Shown: positions 7,372 through 16,080 of the stretch, piece after piece
Layout of the letters: every line of letters starts with the position of its first letter
Numbering within the stretch: the first letter of the stretch is position 1
Assembly (NCBI RefSeq): GCF_900128475.1
Contig: NZ_LT635838.1
Coordinates: forward strand, 145,803-209,802
Direction of reading: 5' to 3'
DNA length: 64,000 bases
DNA from: Mediterranea massiliensis
GTDB lineage: Bacteria > Bacteroidota > Bacteroidia > Bacteroidales > Bacteroidaceae
Program-made: the position numbers and the translations under genes
The notes under the pieces: generated by a model
Seen by the model: only the letters and a program-made list of their open reading frames with translations
Told to the model about the DNA's origin: nothing
Database searches by the model: none

Positions 7372-9537
7372 ATGATGAACAAACTTCTATTTGCGGCAGC
7401 CCTGTCTGCCCTGACACTCCCCGCCCTGGCCGACGAAGGCATGTGGATGCTGACCGACCTGAAGCGGCAGAACGAGGCCGCCATGCAGGAACTGGGCCTG
7501 CTGCTGCCGGCCGACTCCATCTACAACCCCGAAGGCATCGCCCTGAAGGACGCCGTCGTACACTTCGGCGGAGGCTGCACGGGCGAGGTCATCTCGGCCG
7601 AAGGCCTGGTGCTCACCAACCACCACTGCGGCTACGGTGCCATCCAGCAGCACTCGAGCGTGGAGCACGACTACCTGACGGACGGCTTCTGGGCCATGAG
7701 CCGGCAGGAGGAGCTGCCGTGCAAGGGACTCACCGTTACCTTCATCGACCGCATCCTCGACGTGACGGACTACGTACAGCAGCAGCTGGCCAAGGATCCC
7801 GACCCGCAGGGCACCAACTACCTCTCGCCCAAGTACCTGACTCAGGTGTGCGCCCGCTTCCTCCAGGAGCAGAACATCACCCTGGGCACCGGCGAAAAGG
7901 CCGAGCTGAAGACCTTCTACGGCGGCAACCGCTATTACCTCTTCGTGAAGACCGAATACAGTGACATCCGCATGGTGGGTGCGCCGCCGTCGAGCATCGG
8001 CAAGTTCGGCGCCGACACGGACAACTGGATGTGGCCCCGCCACACGGGCGACTTCTCCATCTTCCGCATCTACGCCGACAAAGACGGACGCCCCGCCGCC
8101 TACAGCGCGGACAACATGCCCCTGCGTGTGAAGAAACATCTCAACATCAGCCTCCGCGGCTACAAGGAGGGTGACTTTGCCTTCGTCATGGGCTTCCCCG
8201 GCCGCAACTGGCGCTACATGATAGCCGACGAGGTAGAGGAGCGGATGCAGACTACCAACTTCATGCGCCACCACGTGCGCGACGCCCGCCAGCGCGTCCT
8301 CATGGAGCAGATGCTCAAGGATGACGCCGTGCGCATCCATTACGCCAGCAAGTATGCCTCCAGCGCCAACTACTGGAAGAACGCCATCGGCATGAACGAA
8401 GGCCTCGTACGCCTCCACGTGCTCGACACCAAGCGTGCCCAGCAGGAAGCCCTGCTGCAACGCGGACGCGAGCTGGGCGACACGACCTATCAGGCTGCCT
8501 TCGACCGCATCCGCGCCATCGTGCAGAAGCGCCGCCCTGCCCTCTACCACCAGCAGGCCATCCAGGAGGCACTGGTCACGGCACTCGACTTCATGCGCAT
8601 CCCCAACACCACTGCCCTCGCCACCGCCCTCAAGAGCAAGGACAAGGCAGCCATCCAGGCTGCCACAGACACCCTGCGCCAGGCGGCCGACCGCTACTTC
8701 GCCTCCGTCCCCTATCCCGAAGTGGAGAAGCTCGTGGGCAAGGAGATGCTGCGCACGTATGCCAAGTACATCCCCGCCGACCAGCGTATCGGTATCTTCA
8801 AGGTCATCGACAAGCGCTTCAAGGGCGATACAGACGCCTTCATCGACGCCTGCTTCGAATACTCCATCTTCGGCAGCCGCGAGAACTTCGACAAGTTCAT
8901 CAGCAAGCCCAAGCTCTACAAGCTGACGGGCGACTGGATGGTGCTCTTCAAGTACTCCATCACCGACGGCCTGTTGCAGACAGCCATCGCCATGATGGAC
9001 GCCAACCGCGACTACAACGCCGCCCACAAGACGTGGGTCAAGGGCATGATGGACCTGCGCCAGGCCAACGGACAGCCCATCTATCCCGATGCCAACTCCA
9101 CCCTGCGCCTCACCTACGGCAAGGTGGCCTCCTACGAACCTGCCGACGGCGTGGTGTACGACTATTACACGACACTGGACGGCGTGATGCAGAAGGAAGA
9201 CCCGACGAACTGGGAGTTCGTGGTACCTGACAAGCTGAAACAGCTCTGGCAGGCGAAGGACTTCGGCCGCTATGCCCTCGAGGACGGACGGATGCCCGTG
9301 TGCTTCATCGTGGACACGGATAATACCGGCGGAAACTCGGGCAGCCCCGTGTTCAACGCCAAGGGAGAACTCATCGGCACCGGCTTCGACCGCAACTACG
9401 AAGGCCTGACGGGCGACATCGCCTTCCGCCCCTCGTCGCAGCGCGCCGCCTGCGTGGACATCCGCTACACGCTCTTCATCATCGAGAAGTATGCTGGAGC
9501 CAAGCACCTCATCGACGAGCTGAGTATCGTGGAGTGA
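7372..9537 (+). CDS. S46 dipeptidyl-peptidase, DPP11-like (acidic P1)
   Basis: Paralogue of the preceding gene, 721 aa, with signal peptide MMNKLLFAAALSALTLPALA and mature start DEGMW. The catalytic His is in LTNHHCGYG and the Ser in GGNSGSP. Eighteen residues after that Ser the sequence reads TGFDR, so the specificity position is Arg. In characterised S46 enzymes this Arg marks DPP11, which cleaves after Asp and Glu. The tandem DPP7-like and DPP11-like genes would together cover hydrophobic and acidic dipeptides. A second Met (7375) could also start. The gene is followed 60 bp later by thioredoxin. Confidence 0.92.
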   Translation: MMNKLLFAAALSALTLPALADEGMWMLTDLKRQNEAAMQELGLLLPADSIYNPEGIALKDAVVHFGGGCTGEVISAEGLVLTNHHCGYGAIQQHSSVEHDYLTDGFWAMSRQEELPCKGLTVTFIDRILDVTDYVQQQLAKDPDPQGTNYLSPKYLTQVCARFLQEQNITLGTGEKAELKTFYGGNRYYLFVKTEYSDIRMVGAPPSSIGKFGADTDNWMWPRHTGDFSIFRIYADKDGRPAAYSADNMPLRVKKHLNISLRGYKEGDFAFVMGFPGRNWRYMIADEVEERMQTTNFMRHHVRDARQRVLMEQMLKDDAVRIHYASKYASSANYWKNAIGMNEGLVRLHVLDTKRAQQEALLQRGRELGDTTYQAAFDRIRAIVQKRRPALYHQQAIQEALVTALDFMRIPNTTALATALKSKDKAAIQAATDTLRQAADRYFASVPYPEVEKLVGKEMLRTYAKYIPADQRIGIFKVIDKRFKGDTDAFIDACFEYSIFGSRENFDKFISKPKLYKLTGDWMVLFKYSITDGLLQTAIAMMDANRDYNAAHKTWVKGMMDLRQANGQPIYPDANSTLRLTYGKVASYEPADGVVYDYYTTLDGVMQKEDPTNWEFVVPDKLKQLWQAKDFGRYALEDGRMPVCFIVDTDNTGGNSGSPVFNAKGELIGTGFDRNYEGLTGDIAFRPSSQRAACVDIRYTLFIIEKYAGAKHLIDELSIVE

Positions 9538-9597
9538 ACCAAAATGACGTAACGTTTGTTAGTAGATATATCATCAACAACTAACAGGATTATCATT

Positions 9598-9897
9598 ATG
9601 GAAAAATTTGAAGAACTGATCAACAACACCGCAGAGCCCGTACTGGTGGACTTCTATGCCACGTGGTGCGGCCCCTGCAAGATGATGCACCCCATACTGA
9701 AAAACGTCAAGGCACGCGTGGGCAACAAGGCACGCATCGTCAAGATAGATGTGGACGAACAGCAGGCGCTGGCCATGAAATACCAGATTCAGGCCGTCCC
9801 CACGCTGATGCTCTTCAAGGGCGGAAAGCAGGTGTGGCGGCAGTCGGGTGTGGTGCAGAGCAACGAGCTGGTCGAACTCATTGAGAAACAGGTGTGA
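9598..9897 (+). CDS. trxA: Thioredoxin (cytoplasmic)
   Basis: Short thioredoxin of 99 aa with the active site ATWCGPCKMM near residue 25, the cis-Pro loop AVPTLMLFKGG and no signal peptide. I chose ATG 9598 (MEKFEEL) over an upstream in-frame start at 9556, because the extra residues do not resemble a thioredoxin N-terminus. It ends 31 bp before the target duplication of IS copy 1. If the segment between the two IS copies is turned back, the exported thioredoxin now at 35832-36245 becomes its immediate downstream neighbour in the same direction. Confidence 0.9.
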   Translation: MEKFEELINNTAEPVLVDFYATWCGPCKMMHPILKNVKARVGNKARIVKIDVDEQQALAMKYQIQAVPTLMLFKGGKQVWRQSGVVQSNELVELIEKQV

Positions 9898-9928
9898 GCG
9901 TTAAGGCATCAGGTTTTAAGTATTAATT

Positions 9929-9937
9929 ATCCATTAT
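9929..9937 (+). repeat. Target duplication X, outer side of IS copy 1
   Basis: ATCCATTAT directly abuts the left end of IS copy 1. It does not match the sequence right of that copy, but equals the reverse complement of 36268-36276 beside IS copy 2. Confidence 0.85.
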
Positions 9938-11261
9938 CACTACTGTCCAATAAAAGTTAGCTAATCGGTCTTTGAAATTATTGAAATACAGTCTTTTAAG
10001 CAGTCCTTTAGAATGAAACGGATTTGAATTCGTAGCTTAGCGGTCAAATTGAAGGCCGCTTATGAACCAAGATAAATACGTATTCGCTCAACTTACCGCT
10101 TTTCTGAACAGAACCCAGTTCAACAACTTCGTTCGCAAGTATGATGGCAATCGCTACGTGAAGCAATTCACCTGCTGGAATCAGCTGCTTGCTATGATGT
10201 TCGGACAACTGAGCAATCGTGAGAGTCTTCGCGACCTAATTGTGGCTTTTGAAGCACACCGAGCTAAGCAGTATCATCTTGGTTTGGGACGCCATCCAAT
10301 AGCCAAAGCCACTCTCGCTTATGCTAATCAGAATCGTGACTACAGAATCTTTGAAGACTTCGCATTCTATATAATGAAGGAAGCTTGCGAAAAGCGAGGG
10401 ACCAATATCTTGGAAATCCCAGGAAATAAGTACGCTTTTGATTCAACAACCATTCCGTTGTGTCTAGCCACATTTCCATGGGCGAAGTTCCGAAGAAAGA
10501 AAGGAGGAGTGAAAGCTCATGTCTTATATGACATTGAAGCACAAGTTCCTGCCTTCTATACTGTAACCACAGCATCGAAGCACGACTCTACAGAGATGTG
10601 TTCAATCCATTATGAACCAAATGCTTATTATATGTTCGATAGGGCTTATGACTTTTTTTAAGGAACTATATAGGATACACCTGACAGGTTCCTTTTTCGT
10701 TGTCAGAGCTAAAACGAACTTGAAATACACAATGGTTAAATGGAAGCGTAGGATGCCTAAGTATGTACTTACAGATGCTGAAGTGAAACTGACCGGATAT
10801 CTCTCAGAGAAGAAATATACCGAGTCATTCCGATTCATTCGTTACTACGATGAAGAGGGTGACCGTGAGTTCACTTTCCTGACAAACGCAACACATATTT
10901 CTGCATTGGACGTTGCTAATCTCTATAAGAAAAGATGGTTGATCGAGCTATTCTTCAAATGGCTAAAGCAGCACCTTAAAATAAAAAGATTCTGGGGCAC
11001 AACGGAAAACGCTGTCCGCATTCAAATCAGTGTAGCTATTATCACATACTGTCTTGTAGCTATTGTCCAACACGATATGCAATTGAAACGCTCAACTTAT
11101 GAAGTTTTGCAGATTCTAAGCATCTCTCTAACGGACAAAACGAACTTACGTGACCTGTTCGATAAGACTGATTTCAACGATATCAAAGAACTCGATTATC
11201 CCCTTTTTGAAGGACTATTTGATTAATTTTTTAACTCGTCCATTTTTATTGGACACTAATG
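9938..11261 (+). mobile_element. IS4-type insertion sequence, copy 1 (1324 bp)
   Basis: The ends are CACTACTGTCCAATAAAA on the left and, read inward from the right, CATTAGTGTCCAATAAAA: imperfect terminal inverted repeats of about 18 bp. The boundaries were found by comparing copy 1 with copy 2 (36277-37600), which has the same length, apparently identical transposase reading frames and opposite orientation; the two diverge exactly at these positions. Each copy is associated with 9-bp target duplications, but the partners are exchanged between copies. The element is AT-richer than its surroundings. Family from transposase motifs; size and host suit the IS942/IS1186 kind, not verified. Confidence 0.9.
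10062..11226 (+). CDS. IS4-family transposase, two overlapping frames
   Basis: DDE transposase that moves the element. The first frame (10062-10661) ends just after FDRAYDFF; the second (usable from about 10612 to 11226) continues with FKELYRIHLTGSFFVVRAKTN. The catalytic Asp residues are in FDSTTI and YMFDRAYDF, and the IS4 signature Y-R-E-K is seen in YKKRWLIELFFKWLKQ. The frames join at a run of seven T (10653-10659): skipping one T (+1 shift) gives one continuous protein of about 387 aa. Both IS copies carry the same run, so either the shift is programmed (frameshift or transcript slippage) or it predates the second insertion. The start ATG 10062 gives MNQDKYVFAQLTAFL. Confidence 0.85.
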
Positions 11262-11270
11262 ATGGGTCCT
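11262..11270 (+). repeat. Target duplication Y, inner side of IS copy 1
   Basis: ATGGGTCCT directly follows the right end of IS copy 1. It equals the reverse complement of 37601-37609, which lies outside IS copy 2. Confidence 0.85.
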
Positions 11271-11291
11271 ATTTATTTTAGAGAGTATCTT

Positions 11292-12869
11292 ATGAACCGA
11301 ATTCTGTTTACGCCGTTGTTGCTGGGAACCGCGGTTTCTCATCTTGCAGCCCAGGAACCGTCTTCGCCCAATATTGTGCTGATTATGTGTGATGATATGG
11401 GCTTCTCGGACTTGGGATGTTATGGCAGTGAGATCGAGACTCCCCATTTGGACAGCCTTGCTCAGGCGGGGGTGCGTTTCACTCAGTTTAAGAATACAGG
11501 ACGGAGTTGTCCTACCCGTGCCGCCTTGCTGACAGGACGTTATCAGCATCAGGTAGGAATGGGGTGGATGACAGCAGTAGACGAACACCGGCCGGGCTAC
11601 AGAGGGCAGATATCGAAGGAGTATCCTACCATTGCGGAAGTGATGAAAGCCAATGGATACGGGACATACATGTGCGGAAAGTGGCATGTGACGGTAGACG
11701 GGGCTTTCTATGCGCCTAATGGCAGTTTCCCCACTCAGCGGGGATTCGACCGTTATTATGGCTGTTTGACGGGAGGAGGAAGTTATTATAAGCCCAAACC
11801 TGTTTACAATGACATGGAACTTGTTACAGAGTTTCCCGATGATTATTATTATACGACAGCCATCTCCGATTCGGCTGCAAGTTTTGTCCGCCAACATCCG
11901 GCAGATACGCCGATGTTTCTGTATGTAGCCTACTATGCCCCGCATCTTCCGCTTCAGGCTCCGGCTGATAGAGTGGAAAAATGCCGCGACCGTTACAAAG
12001 TGGGGTATGACGTGTTGCGGAAGCAGCGATTTGAGAAACAAAAAGCCATGGGACTTGTACCTACGGATATGGAATTGCCTGTTTATGATAAAGAATTCGG
12101 TGGTAAGCGTCCTGCATGGGAAGATTTGACAGAGGAACAGCGTCAGAAATGGATTGAAGACATGGCAACTTATGCGGCCATGATCGAGATTATGGACGAC
12201 GGAGTGGGACAGATTGTTGAAGCTTTCCGTAAAAAGGGAAACCTGGAAAATACGGTTTTTATGTTTTTGAGTGATAACGGTGCTACGTTGGAAGGCGGTT
12301 ATTTGGGACAACTGATGGCCGACTTGTCTAATACTCCCTACCGAAGCTATAAGCAATGGTGTTATCAGGGGGGAACGAGTACTCCTTTTATCCTGACCTT
12401 TGGAGATGCTGGAAAAAATATGATGAAAGGCGAATTATGCAAGCAGACTGCTCATGTCATCGACCTGCTGCCGACTTGTATGGATTTAGGTTCGGCCATC
12501 TATCCGTCTGAGAAGTTTGAACATGCAGATCTGCCTGGCATAAGCCTGCTGCCTGCATTGAAGGGCGATGGATTGAAGGAACGTACTTTGTATTTTGAAC
12601 ATCAGAGTTCGTGTGCTGTCATTTCCGATAATTGGAAATTGGTGCGCAATGACCGGAACTCTCCTTGGGAACTGATAAATCTGACCACAGATCCATTTGA
12701 ACAAGTTGATCTTTCTGCCAGTTATCCGGAAAAGGTTCAGTCACTGGAACACTTATGGAATGTTTGGGCGGAGAGTCACGATGTATTCCCATTAGAAGAC
12801 AAACCCTGGCATGAACGTATCAGTTTTTATAAAAAGCAGAACAGTGACCAGAGCGGCAAGGACGAGTAA
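11292..12869 (+). CDS. S1-family sulfatase, Ser-type
   Basis: Exported sulfate ester hydrolase of 525 aa. A signal peptide (MNRILFTPLLLGTAVSHLAAQ) is followed by the metal-binding start NIVLIMCDDMGFSD. The formylglycine motif is SCPTRAALLTG: counting back four from the Arg puts Ser72, not the adjacent Cys, at the modified position, so it should need the anaerobic maturase. A second metal site is in FLSDNGAT. I chose ATG 11292 because the frame upstream runs into the IS. The gene starts only 31 bp after IS copy 1 and runs with a fucosidase (54-bp gap) and a second sulfatase. In the restored order it would follow SusD at roughly 120 bp. Substrate inferred as a sulfated, fucosylated glycan; subfamily not assigned. 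Confidence 0.9.
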   Translation: MNRILFTPLLLGTAVSHLAAQEPSSPNIVLIMCDDMGFSDLGCYGSEIETPHLDSLAQAGVRFTQFKNTGRSCPTRAALLTGRYQHQVGMGWMTAVDEHRPGYRGQISKEYPTIAEVMKANGYGTYMCGKWHVTVDGAFYAPNGSFPTQRGFDRYYGCLTGGGSYYKPKPVYNDMELVTEFPDDYYYTTAISDSAASFVRQHPADTPMFLYVAYYAPHLPLQAPADRVEKCRDRYKVGYDVLRKQRFEKQKAMGLVPTDMELPVYDKEFGGKRPAWEDLTEEQRQKWIEDMATYAAMIEIMDDGVGQIVEAFRKKGNLENTVFMFLSDNGATLEGGYLGQLMADLSNTPYRSYKQWCYQGGTSTPFILTFGDAGKNMMKGELCKQTAHVIDLLPTCMDLGSAIYPSEKFEHADLPGISLLPALKGDGLKERTLYFEHQSSCAVISDNWKLVRNDRNSPWELINLTTDPFEQVDLSASYPEKVQSLEHLWNVWAESHDVFPLEDKPWHERISFYKKQNSDQSGKDE

Positions 12870-12922
12870 GAAAGGATATAGAAATAGGTATTGACATAAT
12901 AAATGATAATTATTAAAATAGA

Positions 12923-14314
12923 ATGATTATGAAAAAAATAATAGGATTATTGAGCGCGTTGCTGGTAACGTTGTCAATGTATTCGCAGCAAAACTCCGGC
13001 CCTGTTCCTGCCCCTCATCAGCTGAAATGGCATGAGGCGGAAATAGGTGTTGTGTTCCACTACGACCTGCATGTGTTCGACGGTCTGGTATACGGCCAGG
13101 GAAACAACCGCATCAATCCCGTTGAGGATTATAATATCTTCAATCCCACGCAGCTTGATACGGACCAGTGGATACAGGCAGCCAAGGCGGCCGGAGCGAA
13201 GTTCGCCGTGCTTACCGCTACCCATGAGACGGGTTTTGGCCTGTGGCAGAGCGACGTGAACCCCTACTGCCTGAAGGCTGTGAAGTGGCGCGACGGAAAG
13301 GGTGACGTGGTACGCGACTTCGTGAACTCCTGCCGCAAGTACGGCATCCAGCCAGGTATCTACATCGGCATCCGCTGGAACTCTTTGTTGGGTATCCACA
13401 ACTTCAAGGCCGAGGGCGACGGCGAGTTTGCACGCAACCGCCAGGCCTGGTACAAGCGCCTGTGCGAGAAGATGGTGACGGAACTGTGTACCCGTTACGG
13501 CGACCTGTTCATGATTTGGTTTGACGGCGGTGCCGACGACCCGAAGGGACTGGGACCCGACGTAGAACCCATCGTGACCAAATATCAGCCGGAATGTCTG
13601 TTCTACCACAACGTGAACCGCGCGGACTTCCGCTGGGGAGGGTCGGAGAGCGGTACGGTAGGCTACCCCTGCTGGTCGAGTTTCCCTTATCCCTACAGCC
13701 ACAGCAATGCGAACGAAGGAGCGAGAAACCACAACGAACTGCTGGCCCACGGCGACGCTGACGGCCGTTACTGGGTGCCTGCCATGGCCGACACGCCTCT
13801 GCGCGGATACAACGGCCGCCACGAATGGTTCTGGGAACCGGGTGACGACGACAAGGCTGTCTATCCGCTGGAGAACCTGATGGACATGTACGAAAAGTCG
13901 GTGGGACGTAATGCTACGCTGATTGTAGGCCTGACGCCCAACCCCGACGGAGTGATACCCGAGGGTGACGTGAAGCGCCTGAAGGAATGGGGTGACGAGA
14001 TTGCCCGCCGTTTCGGTACACCGCTGGCACAGACTTCCGGCAAGGCGAAGAAGCTGTCGCTGGACCTGAAAGGCAAACAGACGGCCAACTATTACATCCT
14101 GCAGGAGGACATCGCGCAGGGCGAACGCATCCGTGCCTATCGGGTGGAAGCCCGTACAGGCGGGAAGTGGGTCACTGTGGCCCGGGGAACATCGGTGGGA
14201 CACAAGCGCATCGAACGTTTCGACCCTGTAGAGGCAACGGCATTCCGTGTAGTTGTGGAGCAGTGCACAGATACTCCGCAGATACGAAACTTCAGTGTTT
14301 ATTCTGCGGAATAG
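12923..14314 (+). CDS. Alpha-L-fucosidase, GH29
   Basis: Exported glycosidase of 463 aa with a short signal peptide (MKKIIGLLSALLVTLSMYSQQ). The GH29 barrel is clear: KWHEAEIGVVFHYDLHVF near the start, AKFAVLTATHETGFGLW, and MIWFDGG with the nucleophile Asp201. A beta-sandwich-like C-terminal part ends IRNFSVYSAE. It releases alpha-linked fucose, probably from mucin or Lewis-type glycans; linkage preference cannot be read from sequence. ATG 12923 and ATG 12929 are both possible starts. It lies between two sulfatases in one direction, forming a desulfation and defucosylation cassette. GC content is visibly higher than in the preceding sulfatase gene. Confidence 0.9.
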   Translation: MIMKKIIGLLSALLVTLSMYSQQNSGPVPAPHQLKWHEAEIGVVFHYDLHVFDGLVYGQGNNRINPVEDYNIFNPTQLDTDQWIQAAKAAGAKFAVLTATHETGFGLWQSDVNPYCLKAVKWRDGKGDVVRDFVNSCRKYGIQPGIYIGIRWNSLLGIHNFKAEGDGEFARNRQAWYKRLCEKMVTELCTRYGDLFMIWFDGGADDPKGLGPDVEPIVTKYQPECLFYHNVNRADFRWGGSESGTVGYPCWSSFPYPYSHSNANEGARNHNELLAHGDADGRYWVPAMADTPLRGYNGRHEWFWEPGDDDKAVYPLENLMDMYEKSVGRNATLIVGLTPNPDGVIPEGDVKRLKEWGDEIARRFGTPLAQTSGKAKKLSLDLKGKQTANYYILQEDIAQGERIRAYRVEARTGGKWVTVARGTSVGHKRIERFDPVEATAFRVVVEQCTDTPQIRNFSVYSAE

Positions 14315-14372
14315 CAGCCCTGACTTTAAACTTTCATATTCTACTAACCCCATTATCTAAACACTCTGATTT

Positions 14373-15935
14373 ATGAATAAATATTTGTTTACAGCATTGT
14401 CTCTGACGCCGTTGGTACCCATGACCGACGGGTGGGGAGCGACGAAGAAACAACCGGTTGCCGAGGAGCAGAAACGTCCCAATATTATTCTCTTTATGGT
14501 AGATGACATGGGATGGCAGGATACCTCGCTGCCCTTCTGGACCCAGAAGACTCCTTACAACGAAGCCTACGAGACGCCTAATATGGAGCGGCTGGCCAAG
14601 CAGGGCATGATGTTCACTCAGGCGTATGCCTGCAACATCAGTTCGGCTACCCGGTGCAGCCTCATTACGGGAGCCAACAATGCCCGCCATCGGGTGACCA
14701 ACTGGACGCTGGAGCGCGACAAGCAGACCGACCGCAAGAGCAATACGGTGGAGCTGCCCGACTGGAACTACAATGGTGTCAGTCAGGTGGAGGGTACGAA
14801 CAATACCTACGTAGGAACTTCCTTCGTCGAACTGCTCCGTCAGAGCGGTTATCACACCATCCATTGCGGCAAAGCCCATTGGGGTTCCATCGACACTCCG
14901 GGAGAGAATCCTACCCACTGGGGGTTTGAAGTGAATATTGCCGGCCATGCTGCCGGCGGACTGGCCACCTACCTGAGCGAGCAGAACTACGGCCACACAC
15001 GCGACGGAAAGGCCTATTCGCTGATGTCCATTCCCGGACTGGAGAATTATTGGGGTACAGGTGTCTTTGCCACTGAGGCTCTGACGCGCGAAGCCATCAA
15101 GGCGCTGGACAAGGCCAAGAAGTACAACCAGCCCTTCTACCTCTACATGTCCCATTATGCCATCCATGTGCCTATCGACAAGGACATGCGCTTCTTCCCC
15201 AAGTACGTTCGCAAGGGGCTGAGCGACAAGGAAGCTGCCTATGCTTCGCTCATCGAAGGTATGGACAAGAGTCTGGGCGACTTGATGGACTGGCTCGAAA
15301 AGAACGGTGAGGCCGACAACACCATCGTCATCTTCATGAGCGACAACGGCGGTCTGGCTGCAGAACCGGGCTGGCGCGACGGCGAGGTGCATACCCAGAA
15401 TGCGCCTCTGCGCAGCGGCAAGGGTTCGCTCTACGAGGGCGGCATCCGCGAGCCGATGATTGTGAGCTGGCCGGGCGTGGTACAGCCTGACACGCGTTGC
15501 GACAAGTATCTGATGATTGAAGACTTCTATCCGACGCTGCTCGAGATGGCGGGCGTGAAGGATTACAAGACGGTGGCTCCGCTGGACGGCGTCAGCTTCG
15601 TGCCGTTGCTGAAAGGTACGGGCGACCCCTCAAAGGGGCGTGCGCTGGTGTGGAACTTCCCCAACATCTGGGGCAATGACGGACCGGGCATCAACCTCGA
15701 CTGTGCCATCCGCAAGGACGAGTGGAAGCTGGTATATTACTACGAGACCGGTAAGAAAGAGTTGTTCAATATCCCCGAAGACATTGGCGAGAAGCACGAC
15801 GTGGCAGCCGAACATCCCGACATCGTGCGCCGCCTGTCCAAGGAACTGGGGCAGTATCTGCGCAAGGTCGATGCCCAGCGTCCTACGTTCAAGAGTACGG
15901 GCAAGCCTTGCCCCTGGCCGGACGAGGTGCAGTAG
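14373..15935 (+). CDS. S1-family sulfatase, Ser-type (second)
   Basis: Sulfatase of 520 aa. After an atypical signal region (MNKYLFTALSLTPLVPM) comes RPNIILFMVDDMGWQD, the first metal site. The modification motif reads ISSATRCSLITG: four residues before the Arg is Ser90, with Ala in the usual Pro position. FMSDNGGLAAEPG carries the second metal site, followed by LRSGKGSLYEGGIREP, a substrate-side motif of this family. It is the last gene of the sulfatase-fucosidase-sulfatase run, 58 bp after the fucosidase, and ends at a strong hairpin facing the M60-like gene. The family is clear, the exact sulfated sugar is not. Confidence 0.9.
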   Translation: MNKYLFTALSLTPLVPMTDGWGATKKQPVAEEQKRPNIILFMVDDMGWQDTSLPFWTQKTPYNEAYETPNMERLAKQGMMFTQAYACNISSATRCSLITGANNARHRVTNWTLERDKQTDRKSNTVELPDWNYNGVSQVEGTNNTYVGTSFVELLRQSGYHTIHCGKAHWGSIDTPGENPTHWGFEVNIAGHAAGGLATYLSEQNYGHTRDGKAYSLMSIPGLENYWGTGVFATEALTREAIKALDKAKKYNQPFYLYMSHYAIHVPIDKDMRFFPKYVRKGLSDKEAAYASLIEGMDKSLGDLMDWLEKNGEADNTIVIFMSDNGGLAAEPGWRDGEVHTQNAPLRSGKGSLYEGGIREPMIVSWPGVVQPDTRCDKYLMIEDFYPTLLEMAGVKDYKTVAPLDGVSFVPLLKGTGDPSKGRALVWNFPNIWGNDGPGINLDCAIRKDEWKLVYYYETGKKELFNIPEDIGEKHDVAAEHPDIVRRLSKELGQYLRKVDAQRPTFKSTGKPCPWPDEVQ

Positions 15936-15978
15936 GCAAAAGATGGGATTGCCTCCCAATGAAATAAAGTGAATATTC

Positions 15979-16056
15979 CGTCATCCCGCACTTGATGCGG
16001 GATCCATATTCCACCGGCTGTGTGGTGATGGATCCCGGCTCAAGGCCGGGATGACG
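15979..16056. terminator. Bidirectional REP-like hairpin between convergent genes
   Basis: CGTCATCCCG (15979-15988) pairs with CGGGATGACG (16047-16056). Inside are two nested arms: GCACTTGATGCGGGATCCA and TGGATCCCGGCTCAAGGCC. A T-run follows on the plus strand. It sits between the convergent sulfatase and M60-like genes and probably ends both transcripts. It looks like a dispersed palindromic element rather than a plain terminator. Confidence 0.7.
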
Positions 16057-16080
16057 TTTTTTAGTTATAGTACCCGCATA

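Noticed and set aside
7387-9507. Minus-strand frame of 706 aa opposite the DPP11-like gene
   Set aside because: Antisense shadow: low-complexity Val/Ala/Gly/His sequence; the plus strand encodes a complete S46 enzyme.
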